From NCBI GenBank assembly GCA_032718475.1, contig JAUCBJ010000193.1:38346-102345 (forward strand): a stretch of DNA of 64,000 nucleotides. The letters run 5' to 3'. The notes beneath the pieces were generated by a model, which did no database searches, was not told the DNA's origin, and saw nothing but the letters and a program-made list of their open reading frames with translations. This DNA comes from Nemertoderma westbladi (Eukaryota > Xenacoelomorpha > Nemertodermatida > Nemertodermatidae). Every line of letters begins with the position of its first letter. The first letter of the stretch is position 1. Shown piece after piece: positions 9,205 to 19,100 of the stretch. A program made the translations under genes and the position numbers.

Positions 9205-12200
9205 ACTACTACGATCGGCATGCTGCATTGCAGCTGCATTTTTAAGAATGCTGTGCCGGCTTATCAACAAAATTGCACCGCCACAACTCCCTATCACCCA
9301 TGACATTTGCTAGATCATCCGCATCTTTAAGGCCAGTGTCCTTTAAGATGCGTCTCAAGAAAGTCATGGGCTGTCCACCATGAGGCTGCCAAAGTACAAG
9401 ATTATGCACTGGCTGGTCCTCACGGCGAAAGCAATGTCCTGCAAAGCGGAGGCGATTTTGTTCTAGTGTCAAGCTTGGGGGAACCAATGAGACACCTCCA
9501 ATGTTATATAGTGTCTGGTTGGAGATGTGTGCATTGTACTTGACACAATGAACCCGGCGTAGCATTCTTGTGAATGTGCCATCCAGAGATTTGGCGTCCT
9601 CAGCAGTTAGAGCCCAGCATGGACTCCCGTAGATGAGTACTGGAACTACTGCTGCTCTAAATAATCGGACCTTAAGTTTCCGATTAATTCTCGGTGACTT
9701 CCAAATCCTGGAAAGCCTATTCAAGGCTGCCCATGCCTTTCCCTTACGTATTCGAAGGTCCTCACCTGATTTCCGGATCCATGATCCCAGGTAACAGAAG
9801 TCGTCCACATGCTCAAGCATACCATCCTTTGAGCTTATGCTCATCCGATCAGAGACTTGCTGAAGACTTTCAAAGTTAACTGTCAGAATTTTGGTCTTTC
9901 TGGAGTTAATAAAAAGACCAACACTAGAAGCAGCATGTTCTAATGAGCTGAGGAGCCGTTGGGCTCCCTCTAATGATTCTGAGAGTACTCCTAAGTCATC
10001 AGCAAAGTCTAGATCAGTTAGGTACTTGGCAGGATTTCCTCGACTTCTGGAGCCAGTAGGTGGAGTTATCATCACCCCATCATCATTATGATGATCTAAG
10101 GACATGCGTAGAACATAGTCAACCACAATAATGAACAAGAATGGTGCAAGTGTGTCTCCTTGGAGGACGCCCCATAACACTTCAAATGGTTCTGTGTCAC
10201 CGTCAACAGTAGACACAAATGTTGTCGAACCATCGTATACTGATCTGATTGCTGCAATAATTTCATCAGGAATCCCATATAATGAAAGTATGCTGAACAT
10301 ACGTGAGCGAGAGACTGAATCAAAGGCCTTGAAGAAGTCAACAAAGATAACAGCCAGATGCCTGTCTTTCTTTTTTGATAATTCTTCAATTATCCTTCTA
10401 AGTGCCAAAATGGGCTCCATGGTCCCACGACCTTTACGGAACCCATTCTGATTTCCACGGAGCAGTCTCTCAATGGGATCCCTGATGCGATTTAATAGAA
10501 TCCTATTGTATAGCTTTGCAGCAATCGAGATCAATGAGATTCCCCGAAAAGAACCATAGAGTGTTAGGTTGCCCTTCTTGGGAACTGGCACCAACTTATT
10601 TGTTTTCATTTCTTGTGGGACTCTTGTTGTACGGTACATGTCTACTATGATGGGATAGATGAGCTTTAAACACTCAGGTATTTTAAAGACCTCAGGGGGA
10701 ACACCATCTACTCCACTGGCACGATTGGTCTTAATGCTCTTTGCAGCAGCCTTCACTTCTGCAAAGGAGATATCGCCAATGGGAATATCTGGGAGTACAG
10801 ACTCAGACACCTTTACTTCTATAAAGTTATCAGGCAATACCGTGTCATTATTGAGGAGCTTTTCAAAGTGGGCTTTCCAACCATTGAGGCGATCGGCTGG
10901 TGATTCAGCCTTAACCTTGGTGGTTGGTTGGCTTTTCCGCCCAGTAAGCAGATTGATCGATTTCCATGCCTGGGATGATTGCCTGCTGTCGTCAGCATCA
11001 TTGATGGCATCAACCTGTTGGTTTATTAGCTCCTGTAGATTAACAGAGTACTGCCTGTTCAGGGACCTAGATGCAGCCTTAACTGCATTCTTGGCCGCTG
11101 TAGTCTGTTTGAGTCGGGACTCTTTCTGCGCCTTATGAAGGTCATTTCGGCACTTTTGAATTTTGTTGTCAGTCCAGGGGGCCCTTTTCCTGTTTCGAGG
11201 GTATACAGGAACTGTTTCTGCAGCTGCTAACTTAACTGCTTCTGTAAAGGCAGTATAGCCCTCACAGTGATCTGCCGCCTCAGAGGCAAGAGCCTCATAC
11301 CTGTTGCTCAGCTGTAGTGTGAAGCTGGATCTCACACTTGGCTGTTGCAACAGAGAGGACCAGTCATGCCGTGGCAAGGCAGATTTCGTTGTTCTGCTAG
11401 CACGCAGACTAAGTCTTACCTTGGCCACAATAAGGCGGTGATCACTGGAGAAGGGTCGAAGTGTAAATGCATTACAGTCTTGTATAGAGCTCCTGTATTT
11501 CCTACGAAACAGAATATGGTCTATCTGGGACTTGTGACCACTGGGTCCACTATGAGTCCATAGCTTTCCAGTTCGCTTCTTGAACTGGGTTCCAGCCGAA
11601 AAGAATCCATTTCCAGAGATAAAATCCTGAAGATGGACAGAATTTCGGTTAACACTATTGCTATAGACCCAGGGCGATGTAGGTGATTGATGCAGACTTG
11701 CATTAAAGTCTCCCAGGAATGTTAAGAATGCATGCTGATCCACTCCATCAGTAGCTGCTTGTAGATTGTGGTAGAAATTTTCCACCTCCTCTACAGGGGC
11801 AACACTAGTTGGAGAGTAGCACACAATCAGAACCACCTTAGGAAACTTCTTAGCCAGTCTTCCAGAACATGAGAAGTGGCAACGGATGATGCGGTTAGAG
11901 ATTTGGTCTATTTTGTCCAATGCTGCATGTGCAGTTGGATTCATCAATAACCCAATTCCACCATTGCCACTATCATCTGCTGACGCGAGGGCGAGTCGCC
12001 AACCGCCCCCCATGTCCTTAATCAGAACCTCATCAGTCTGATCCACTCCATCAGTAGCTGCTTGTAGATTCTTGTAGAGTTGTTGGTCGGGGTGGAACAT
12101 GAGAGTAGCCTCCAACTCCAGAATCCCTCTCCCCCTCACAACCTGGCCTCCCTGGTGACCCAGGGTTTGGGCCAGAAAGGTTATCAGGAAAGGGACTCAA

Positions 12201-12541
12201 AGAATTGTTTGCCGCTCTCTCTCCAGTAGGGGGTGAGACAGGCAGCCGGTCAGGAGATAACTGACGCCTGTGAGGCCGATTGTGTCCAGTCATTCCACTG
12301 GCCTCTAGTGGCTGGACCTCCGCATTACTAATGTAATCCATAGTGGGGGTTGGGGGTGCTTTTTTGCCGAGTCAGCTCTCGGGGCAAATACCACACCCTG
12401 GTTTGCCATTCCACAGGGTGGGTGTCACAGTGGAGTCAGATATGAGGCCCATCACCCATATCTACTCTGGCGCACATGACCCACCATTGGCCATGCAGCT
12501 CATCTGCTGGGTCATGCCCTGTACCCCTGCTGCCAGGTGCA
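9205..12541 (-). mobile_element. RTE-like retrotransposon, copy D (5' truncated, rearranged 5' region)
   Basis: The 3' end (CTACTACGATCGG at 9205) abuts copy C. The 5' end stops in the 5' UTR at 12541, where copy A would continue. The endonuclease is complete, but upstream of TDEVLIKDMG an extra block (LYKNLQAATDGVDQ) links it to the 5' coding region with the same filler junction seen in copy C. This looks like a template switch during reverse transcription. I found no target duplication. Confidence 0.85.
9242..12139 (-). CDS. RTE-like ORF of copy D: endonuclease and reverse transcriptase
   Basis: A 965-residue open frame with a complete AP endonuclease and RT, including FADD, and no internal stop. 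Compared with copy A, it lacks three residues or so after LWQPHG (VNKH is absent). Its N-terminus is replaced by a rearranged stretch that contains a second short NLQAATDGVDQ. The first ATG in frame lies a few codons inside the open frame (MFHPDQQ). The normal N-terminal region (MDYISNAEVQ…) is present at 12341-12051 in another frame. The catalytic parts look usable, but the start of the protein is not the family's normal one. Confidence 0.75.
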   Translation of the reverse strand: MRGRGILELEATLMFHPDQQLYKNLQAATDGVDQTDEVLIKDMGGGWRLALASADDSGNGGIGLLMNPTAHAALDKIDQISNRIIRCHFSCSGRLAKKFPKVVLIVCYSPTSVAPVEEVENFYHNLQAATDGVDQHAFLTFLGDFNASLHQSPTSPWVYSNSVNRNSVHLQDFISGNGFFSAGTQFKKRTGKLWTHSGPSGHKSQIDHILFRRKYRSSIQDCNAFTLRPFSSDHRLIVAKVRLSLRASRTTKSALPRHDWSSLLQQPSVRSSFTLQLSNRYEALASEAADHCEGYTAFTEAVKLAAAETVPVYPRNRKRAPWTDNKIQKCRNDLHKAQKESRLKQTTAAKNAVKAASRSLNRQYSVNLQELINQQVDAINDADDSRQSSQAWKSINLLTGRKSQPTTKVKAESPADRLNGWKAHFEKLLNNDTVLPDNFIEVKVSESVLPDIPIGDISFAEVKAAAKSIKTNRASGVDGVPPEVFKIPECLKLIYPIIVDMYRTTRVPQEMKTNKLVPVPKKGNLTLYGSFRGISLISIAAKLYNRILLNRIRDPIERLLRGNQNGFRKGRGTMEPILALRRIIEELSKKKDRHLAVIFVDFFKAFDSVSRSRMFSILSLYGIPDEIIAAIRSVYDGSTTFVSTVDGDTEPFEVLWGVLQGDTLAPFLFIIVVDYVLRMSLDHHNDDGVMITPPTGSRSRGNPAKYLTDLDFADDLGVLSESLEGAQRLLSSLEHAASSVGLFINSRKTKILTVNFESLQQVSDRMSISSKDGMLEHVDDFCYLGSWIRKSGEDLRIRKGKAWAALNRLSRIWKSPRINRKLKVRLFRAAVVPVLIYGSPCWALTAEDAKSLDGTFTRMLRRVHCVKYNAHISNQTLYNIGGVSLVPPSLTLEQNRLRFAGHCFRREDQPVHNLVLWQPHGGQPMTFLRRILKDTGLKDADDLANVMGDRELWRCNFVDKPAQHS

Positions 12542-13442
12542 GATTTGTTTCAGTATCTGCCGGGATTGCACCATAGTGTTTATTTATGCAAATCTAAAAC
12601 ATGTGGAACTGGGCGGATTTGTGTGGGAGGCAGGGATTTCCATTGCACGTTAACTTAATATATATTTATTTCCATACCACATAAACATGTGTCAAGCATT
12701 AGATATGTAAAATATAGAATAACGTCAAGCGTGACCTGGCTCCTAAAACGTCCCGCAATATAAGCAAAAAACACTAGGTCCTAGTTAAAAAGTCATCTAT
12801 TTCAATGGAAATTCAAATACCCCGCCAATAAACAGTTGTGTTGCTAGGATATTTTCACAACATATTGATGTGAATTTAGCTCATCTCCTTTCAGCCTTTA
12901 GGCCTACCGGTACCGGTACATACCATTGTTGAATTTTACATCCACACTTATACATTGCTGACTGGTAGCATGGCCATGCTGGTAGGCTTGCAGCACTGAT
13001 TAATTACTGAATTTCTGTCTCAATTTTGCAATTTAATTTTACATTATTGAATAGGCCTACGTGAATACAGAGTACATTGAGTTACGTTACTCCTGTGCTG
13101 TAGGTACTGCTGTACTGCTACCGGTACCGGTATCTGCTATCTGGTAGTTATACCGTATTGCAGAGTAAGAGAGTCAAGCTGAAGCTGTAAGGTTAACTTA
13201 CTAAACTGTCAAACGTTAGACCCATAATTTAATTAAATATACGTATTAGGCCTATATTATAAAGTAATATATATATATAATATATATTAGACCATTACAC
13301 AAATTAAAATTACAAATTCAAATACCCACCACCACACAAAACGACTCAGAACTGGTCTGCCAGCCCCACACCTCGCAGACCGGCCCCGTCCCCGAAACCC
13401 AAGCCTCGCCACGACCGTCGGCCGCCCCGGCGTTAGACCCAT
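12542..13442. other. Non-coding, AT-rich; nothing recognised
   Basis: No gene seen. CCGGTACCGGTA occurs near 12910 and 13120, TAGGCCTA-like motifs recur, and a TATATA stretch lies near 13267-13290. Confidence 0.6.
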
Positions 13443-14007
13443 TGGCAAAGAAAGCCAATCGAATAACTGGCCTTATTGTCGAACCTTTAAACATCTGGAC
13501 AGTGTCACGCTATTAAACTTAGGCCTATTCAAAGCCCTCGTAAGACCAATTCTAGAATATGCATCCCCAGTATGGTCGCCACAACGTGTAAATGAAATAC
13601 GACTTTTGGAATCTGTCCAACGTCGGGTGACCAGACTATTTCCTAATCTCCGTGACTTAGCCTATCCGGAAAGATTAAAGCGACTAGGTCTCCCGACCCT
13701 TGAGTATGGCCGTTATCGCGCCGACCTCATCCAGGTGTACCGTTATCTTGCGGGTATCGACAACGCTGACTGCAGCATGTTCGAACTTTCCACGACTGGT
13801 TTACGCGGCCGCTCATTCAAGCTCCAGAAACCCCGTGCTCGGCTGCTGCAGAGAAACACGACATTCCACTTCCGAGTCATCGATCCCTGGAACTCGCTAT
13901 CCAATGCCGTTGTAACCGCCCCCAACCTTAACTCTTTTAAAACCCGTTTGAACTCCCACTTTAAAGATTTCCCGCTTAAGTTTACCCCATCATGGTGGTC
14001 CATGTAA
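13443..14007 (+). pseudogene. LINE 3' remnant (CR1/jockey-like C-terminus)
   Basis: The C-terminal end of a non-LTR retrotransposon ORF2. The frame 13480-14007 reads HLDSVTLL, LVRPILEYASPVW, LESVQRRVTRLFPNL, LGLPTLEYGRYRADLIQVYR, and WNSLSNAVVTAPNLNSFK, which is the usual text after the RT in CR1, L2 and jockey-type elements. A frameshift near 13478 separates it from KKANRITGLI upstream (13443). The endonuclease and the RT catalytic core are absent. A stop follows SWWSM at 14005. Exact clade not determined. Confidence 0.8.
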
Positions 14008-14988
14008 AAGTAAAATATCTTCCATAGTAACTCGTAACTTTTTGCTCTTTTTACTTATTAACTTTTAATATTTTTCTCGCCTTAATTAAAACTTTTATCA
14101 CCACTTTTTAACTTTTTCTAACCTTAATTAAATCTTTACATCACCACTTTTTAACTAACTTTTTTTAACCTCTATTAAAACTTTTTATCGCCATTTAATT
14201 ATACACATTAGACCTCATTAATATTTAATCTTTTAATCTTATATATCTATATAGATATATATATCTTATATATATATATTGTATATATATATATTATAGG
14301 GATATATATTGTATATATATATATATATATATCTTATATTTAATCTTAATAAATAATTGACAAACTGCATTTATTTATTTTGATCCTATATAATCGACGT
14401 TTTTAACTATGTACATTTAATAGTTTTTACTCGCGGCTTTACTGTTCTTTCTTAATTTAATTTCTAACTTTCTTTTAATTTTAACCAAATAATTAAATAT
14501 AAGTTTTAAAAATTGCAACCTATAATTAAATCAAGTTTTTAAATATATAAATTTGTTTGTCCTATTTGTGTAAACCATAATTTTATTTCACGTTCGACTT
14601 TGTGTAATTTAAGATATTTTTAAGCCCTACGCTCCACAGCCATAATTTAAATTACTTTACACATGTTTTTTTTAAGTATGATTTTATGCTACATATACTT
14701 TCGTTTACGTACTCTCCTATCAACATTAATTAGTGTTAGGTAGTAGTAGGTAAGGTACTTAGTTTGTTTTAGTTTAAATATTTTGACAGTAGTTTTATAT
14801 TATGTCTGCACAGGTGCAATAAGCTTCTGCTTCTTCCACCTCAATATTAAACATTAAACAACGTTTGAAAGTTGGACTAAATAATTAGACCTACATGCCG
14901 ATGCCGAGGCGAAAACAAACAATTATAGAATTAGCATCCTGGAAAGATAGGAATTGCTTAGGCCTCCTTAGTCAATAATAATATAAAA
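14008..14988. other. AT-rich non-coding
   Basis: Probably the 3' tail of the LINE remnant followed by unique sequence. It includes imperfect repeats of CTTAATTAAAACTTTT (14080-14190) and TA-repeat stretches at about 14231-14335. No gene seen. Confidence 0.6.
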
Positions 14989-15302
14989 CAATACTATGTA
15001 CTATACTATACTACAATACTATGTACTATACTATACTACAATACTATGTACTATACTATACTACAATAATATGTACTATACTATACTACAATACTATGTA
15101 CTATACTATACTACAATAATATGTACTATACTATACTACAATACTATGTACTATACTATACTACAATACTATGTACTATACTATACTACAATACTATGTA
15201 CTATACTATACTACAATACTATGTACTATACTATACTACAATACTATGTACTATACTATACTACAATACTATGTACTATACTCTACTATACTATACTATA
15301 CT
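14989..15302. repeat. 25-bp minisatellite, about 12 units
   Basis: Unit CAATACTATGTACTATACTATACTA with the variant CAATAATATG. It is itself made of CTATA/GTACTA sub-repeats. Open frames across it (YYTTIL repeats) are artefacts of the repeat. Confidence 0.9.
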
Positions 15303-16010
15303 CACGACAGGTGCCCACCTATCGTGGTGCCCACCTATCTTGATATCCGATATTGCTATTACACGGGCCTCCGGCCGGACAGAGTTTATCTCCACTGAAC
15401 TGCACCAGAGTTTCGGTAAGGTACTCCACGGGGAACGTGGCGCTAATCCCATCCCAGCAAATTAATTTCTCGACTAAATGTTAAATTGTGTATGGGAAAG
15501 GAGCAGGCTACAATAGCACATTATTCTAACCAAAACAATAATAAACGAAAGCACATGTTACAGTTTTATTTTTGAGCACTGGTACCTTACATCTGTATAT
15601 TATTACGAAGTGATTTCATTGATGTCATATTCCGGTACTAAATATAAAAACACAATTAATTATTAATTTATTATTAATTTATTTATGTATCGAATTACCA
15701 CTACTAACATATAAATATACCATGATATGCAAATCTGTTTTATTTTCCAAGTATAGGCCTACCTACTCACCCTCCTACCCAGTTTTTTTTTAATATTTAA
15801 ACTGTCAAAGGTTTATGTAAAAAAAAAACTACTTGAGTTATGACGCGATCAATTTCTTACAGTACCGTATATATATATATAAATAACACTGATTATTAAT
15901 TATTAGTTCATTGCGCATATGGTATGCAATTTTGCTGAGTAAACTTATTGAATTGAATCCATCATCAACACCGCATATAAACGTGGGCGGTTGTGACGGA
16001 CTCCTTCGCA
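15303..16010. other. Region upstream of CEP290
   Basis: Starts with a short duplicated GGTGCCCACCTATC (15310-15338). It then holds AT-rich sequence with homopolymer runs. It should contain the CEP290 promoter. CATATAAA at 15974-15981 lies about 30 bp upstream of the ATG and is a possible TATA-like element. I looked for a clear RFX X-box and found none. Confidence 0.45.
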
Positions 16011-16199
16011 ATGGCGCCAAAAGTCAATTGGAAGGAGCTTGCCAAGGAGGACCTAGATAATCTGTCTGTAGAAAAAGTTGACGAGTTGGCTGTGATGATA
16101 GAAACATTCGATGCTGATGATGACGATGACGTGGGACACCTAACACTTATCGTTAAATTGGCCCAGGCAGTTATCCCCGCCACTGGGGAACAGCTAAAG
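16011..16199 (+). CDS. CEP290: CEP290 exon 1 (coding)
   Basis: 63 codons, from the ATG in TTCGCAATGGCGCC to CAGCTAAAG, followed by the donor GTAAGC at 16200. The open frame extends six codons upstream, but MAPKVNWKE is the conserved start. It ends in EQLK and carries an acidic run DADDDDD. The last nine exon bases are part of the repeat unit that fills the intron. Confidence 0.9.
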
Positions 16200-19100
16200 G
16201 TAAGCTCAAGCAATCACTCACGCCACAGTAGATCAACTAAAGGCAAGCTCAAGCAATCACTCACACCACAGTAGTTCAGTTAAAGATAAGCTTAAGCAAT
16301 CAAACAACCACAGTAGATCAGCTAAAGGCAAGCTCAAGCAATCAAACAACCACAGTAGATCAGCTAAAGGTAAGCTCAAGCAATCACTCACACCACAGTA
16401 GATCAGCTAAAGGTAAGCTCAAACTATCACACACACCGCAGTAGATCAGCTAAAGGTAAGCTCAAGCCATCAAACAACCACAGTAGATCAGCTAAAGGTA
16501 AGCTCAAGCAATCACTCACACCACAGTAGATCAACTAAGGTAAGCTCAAGCAATCACTCACACTACAACAGTAGATAAGCTAATGTAAGCTCAAGCAATC
16601 AAAAAACCACAGTAGATCAGATAAAGGTAAGCTCAAGCATTCACTTACACCACAGTAGATCAGTTAAACGTAAGCTCAAGCAATCACTTACACCACAGTA
16701 GATCAGCTAAAGGTAAGCTCAAGCAATCAAACAACCACAGTAGATCAGCTAAAGATAAGCTCAAGCAATCACTCACACTACAACAGTAGATAAGCTAATG
16801 TAAGCTCAAGCAATCAAAAAACCACAGTAGATCAGATAAAGGTAAGCTCAAGCATTCACTTACACCACAGTAGATCAGTTAAACGTAAGCTCAAGCAATC
16901 ACTCACACCACAGTAGATCAACTAAGGTAAGCTCAAGCAATCAATCACACTACAGTAGATTCAGCTAAGGTAAGCTCAAGCAACCAAACAACTACAGTAG
17001 ATCAGATAAGGTAAGATCAACAAATCAAACAACCACAGTAGATCAGCTAAAGGTAAGCTCAAGCAATCAATCACACTACAACAGTAGATCAGCTAAGGTA
17101 AGCTCAAGCAATCACGCACACCACAGTAGTTCAGTTAAAGATAAGCTCAAGCAATCAAACAACCACAGTAGATCAGCTAAAGGTAAGCTCAAGCAATCAC
17201 ACACACCACAGTAGATCAGCTAAAGGTAAGCTCAAGCAATCACTCACACCACAGTAGATCATCTAAAGGTAAGCTCAAGCAATCAAACATACCACAGAAG
17301 CTAAAGGTAAGCTCAAGCAATCACACACACTACAGTAGATCAGCTAATGTAAGCTCAAACAATCACTCACACCACAGTAGATCAGCTAAAGGTAAGCTCA
17401 AGCAATCAATTACACCACAGTAGATTAGCAAAAGGTAAGCTCAAGCAATCAAACAACCACAGTAAATCAGCTAAAGATAAGCTCAAGCAATCACTCTCAC
17501 CACAGTAGTTCAGCTAAAGGGAAGCTCAAGCAATCAAACACACCACAGTAGCTAAAGGTAAGCTCATGCAATCACTGACACCACACAGTAGAACAGCTAA
17601 AGGTAAACTCAAGCAATCACTCTCACACAGCAGAACAGCTAAAGGGAAGCTCAAGCAATCACTCACACCACAGTAGATCAGGTAAAGATAAGCTCAAGCA
17701 ATCAATTACACCACAGTAGATTAGCAAAAGGTAAGCTCAAGCAATCAAACAACCACAGTAAATCAGCTAAAGATAAGCTCAAGCAATCACTCACACCACA
17801 GTAGTTCAGCTAAAGGGAAGCTCAAGCAATAAAACAACCACAGTAGATCACCTAAAGATAGACTCAAGCAATCACTCACACACATAGTAGATCAGCTAAA
17901 GGTAAGCTCAAGCAATCACTCACACCACAGTAGTTCAGCTAAAGGTAGGCTCAAGCAATGAAACACAACACAGTAGATCAGCTAAAGATAAGCTCAAGCA
18001 ATCACTCACATCACAGTAGTTCAGCTAAAGATAAGCTCAAGCAATCACTCACACCACAGTAGATCAACTAAGGTAAGCTCAAGCAATCAAACAACCACAA
18101 TAGATCAGCTAAAGGTAAGCTCAAGCAATCACTCACGCCACAGTATATAGTTCAGCTAAAGATAAGCTCAAGCAATCACTCACACCACAGTAGATCAACT
18201 AAGGTAAGCTCAAGCAATCAAACAACCACAGTAGATCAGCTAAAGGAAAGCTCAAGCAATCACTCACACCACAGTAGATCAGCTAAAGGTAAGCTCAAGC
18301 AATCACTCACACCACAGTAGATCAACTAAGGTAAGCTCAAGCAATCAAACAACCACAGTAGATCAGCTAAAGGTAAGCTCAAGCAATCACTCACACCACA
18401 ATAGATCAGCTAAGGTAAGCCCAAGCAATCACTCACACCACAGTAGATCAGCTAAAGGTAAGCTCAAGCAATCAAACACACCACAGTAGATCAGCTAAAG
18501 GTAAGCTCAAGCAATCACTCACACCACAGTAGATCAACTAAGGTAAGCTCAAGCAATCAAACAACCACAGTAGATCAGCTAAAGGTAAGCTCAAGCAATC
18601 AAACACACCACAGTAGATCAGCTAAAGGTAAGCTCAAGCAATCAATTACACCACAGTAGATTAGCAAAAGGTAAGCTCAAGCAATCAAACAACCACAGTA
18701 GATCAGCTAAAGATAAGCTCAAACAATCACACACAGCCAATGTAGATCAGCTCAAGGTAAGCTCAAGCAATCAAACACACCACAGTAGAACACCTAAAGG
18801 TAAGCTCAAGCAATCAAACACACCACAGTAGATCAGGTAAAGATAAGCTCAAGCAATCACCCACGCCACAGTAGATCAGGTAAAGATAAGCTCAAGCAAT
18901 CACTCACACCACAGCAGATCAGCTAAAGATAAGCTCAGGCAATCACTCGCACCACAGTAGATCAGCTAAAGGTAAGCTCAGGCAATCACTCACACCACAG
19001 TAGGTCAGCTCAAGGTAAGCTCAAGCAATCAAACACACCACAGTAGAACACCTAAAGGTAAGCTCAAGCAATCACTCACACCACAGTAGGTCAGCTCAAG

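Noticed and set aside
14996-15465. Tyr/Thr/Leu repeat open frames
   Set aside because: Translation of the 25-bp minisatellite.
15700-16010. RFX X-box or other ciliary promoter motif upstream of CEP290
   Set aside because: I looked for GTTNCC…GGNAAC-type sites and found no convincing match.
15993-16010. Upstream start for CEP290
   Set aside because: The frame is open six codons further, but the conserved protein start is MAPKVNWKE at 16011.
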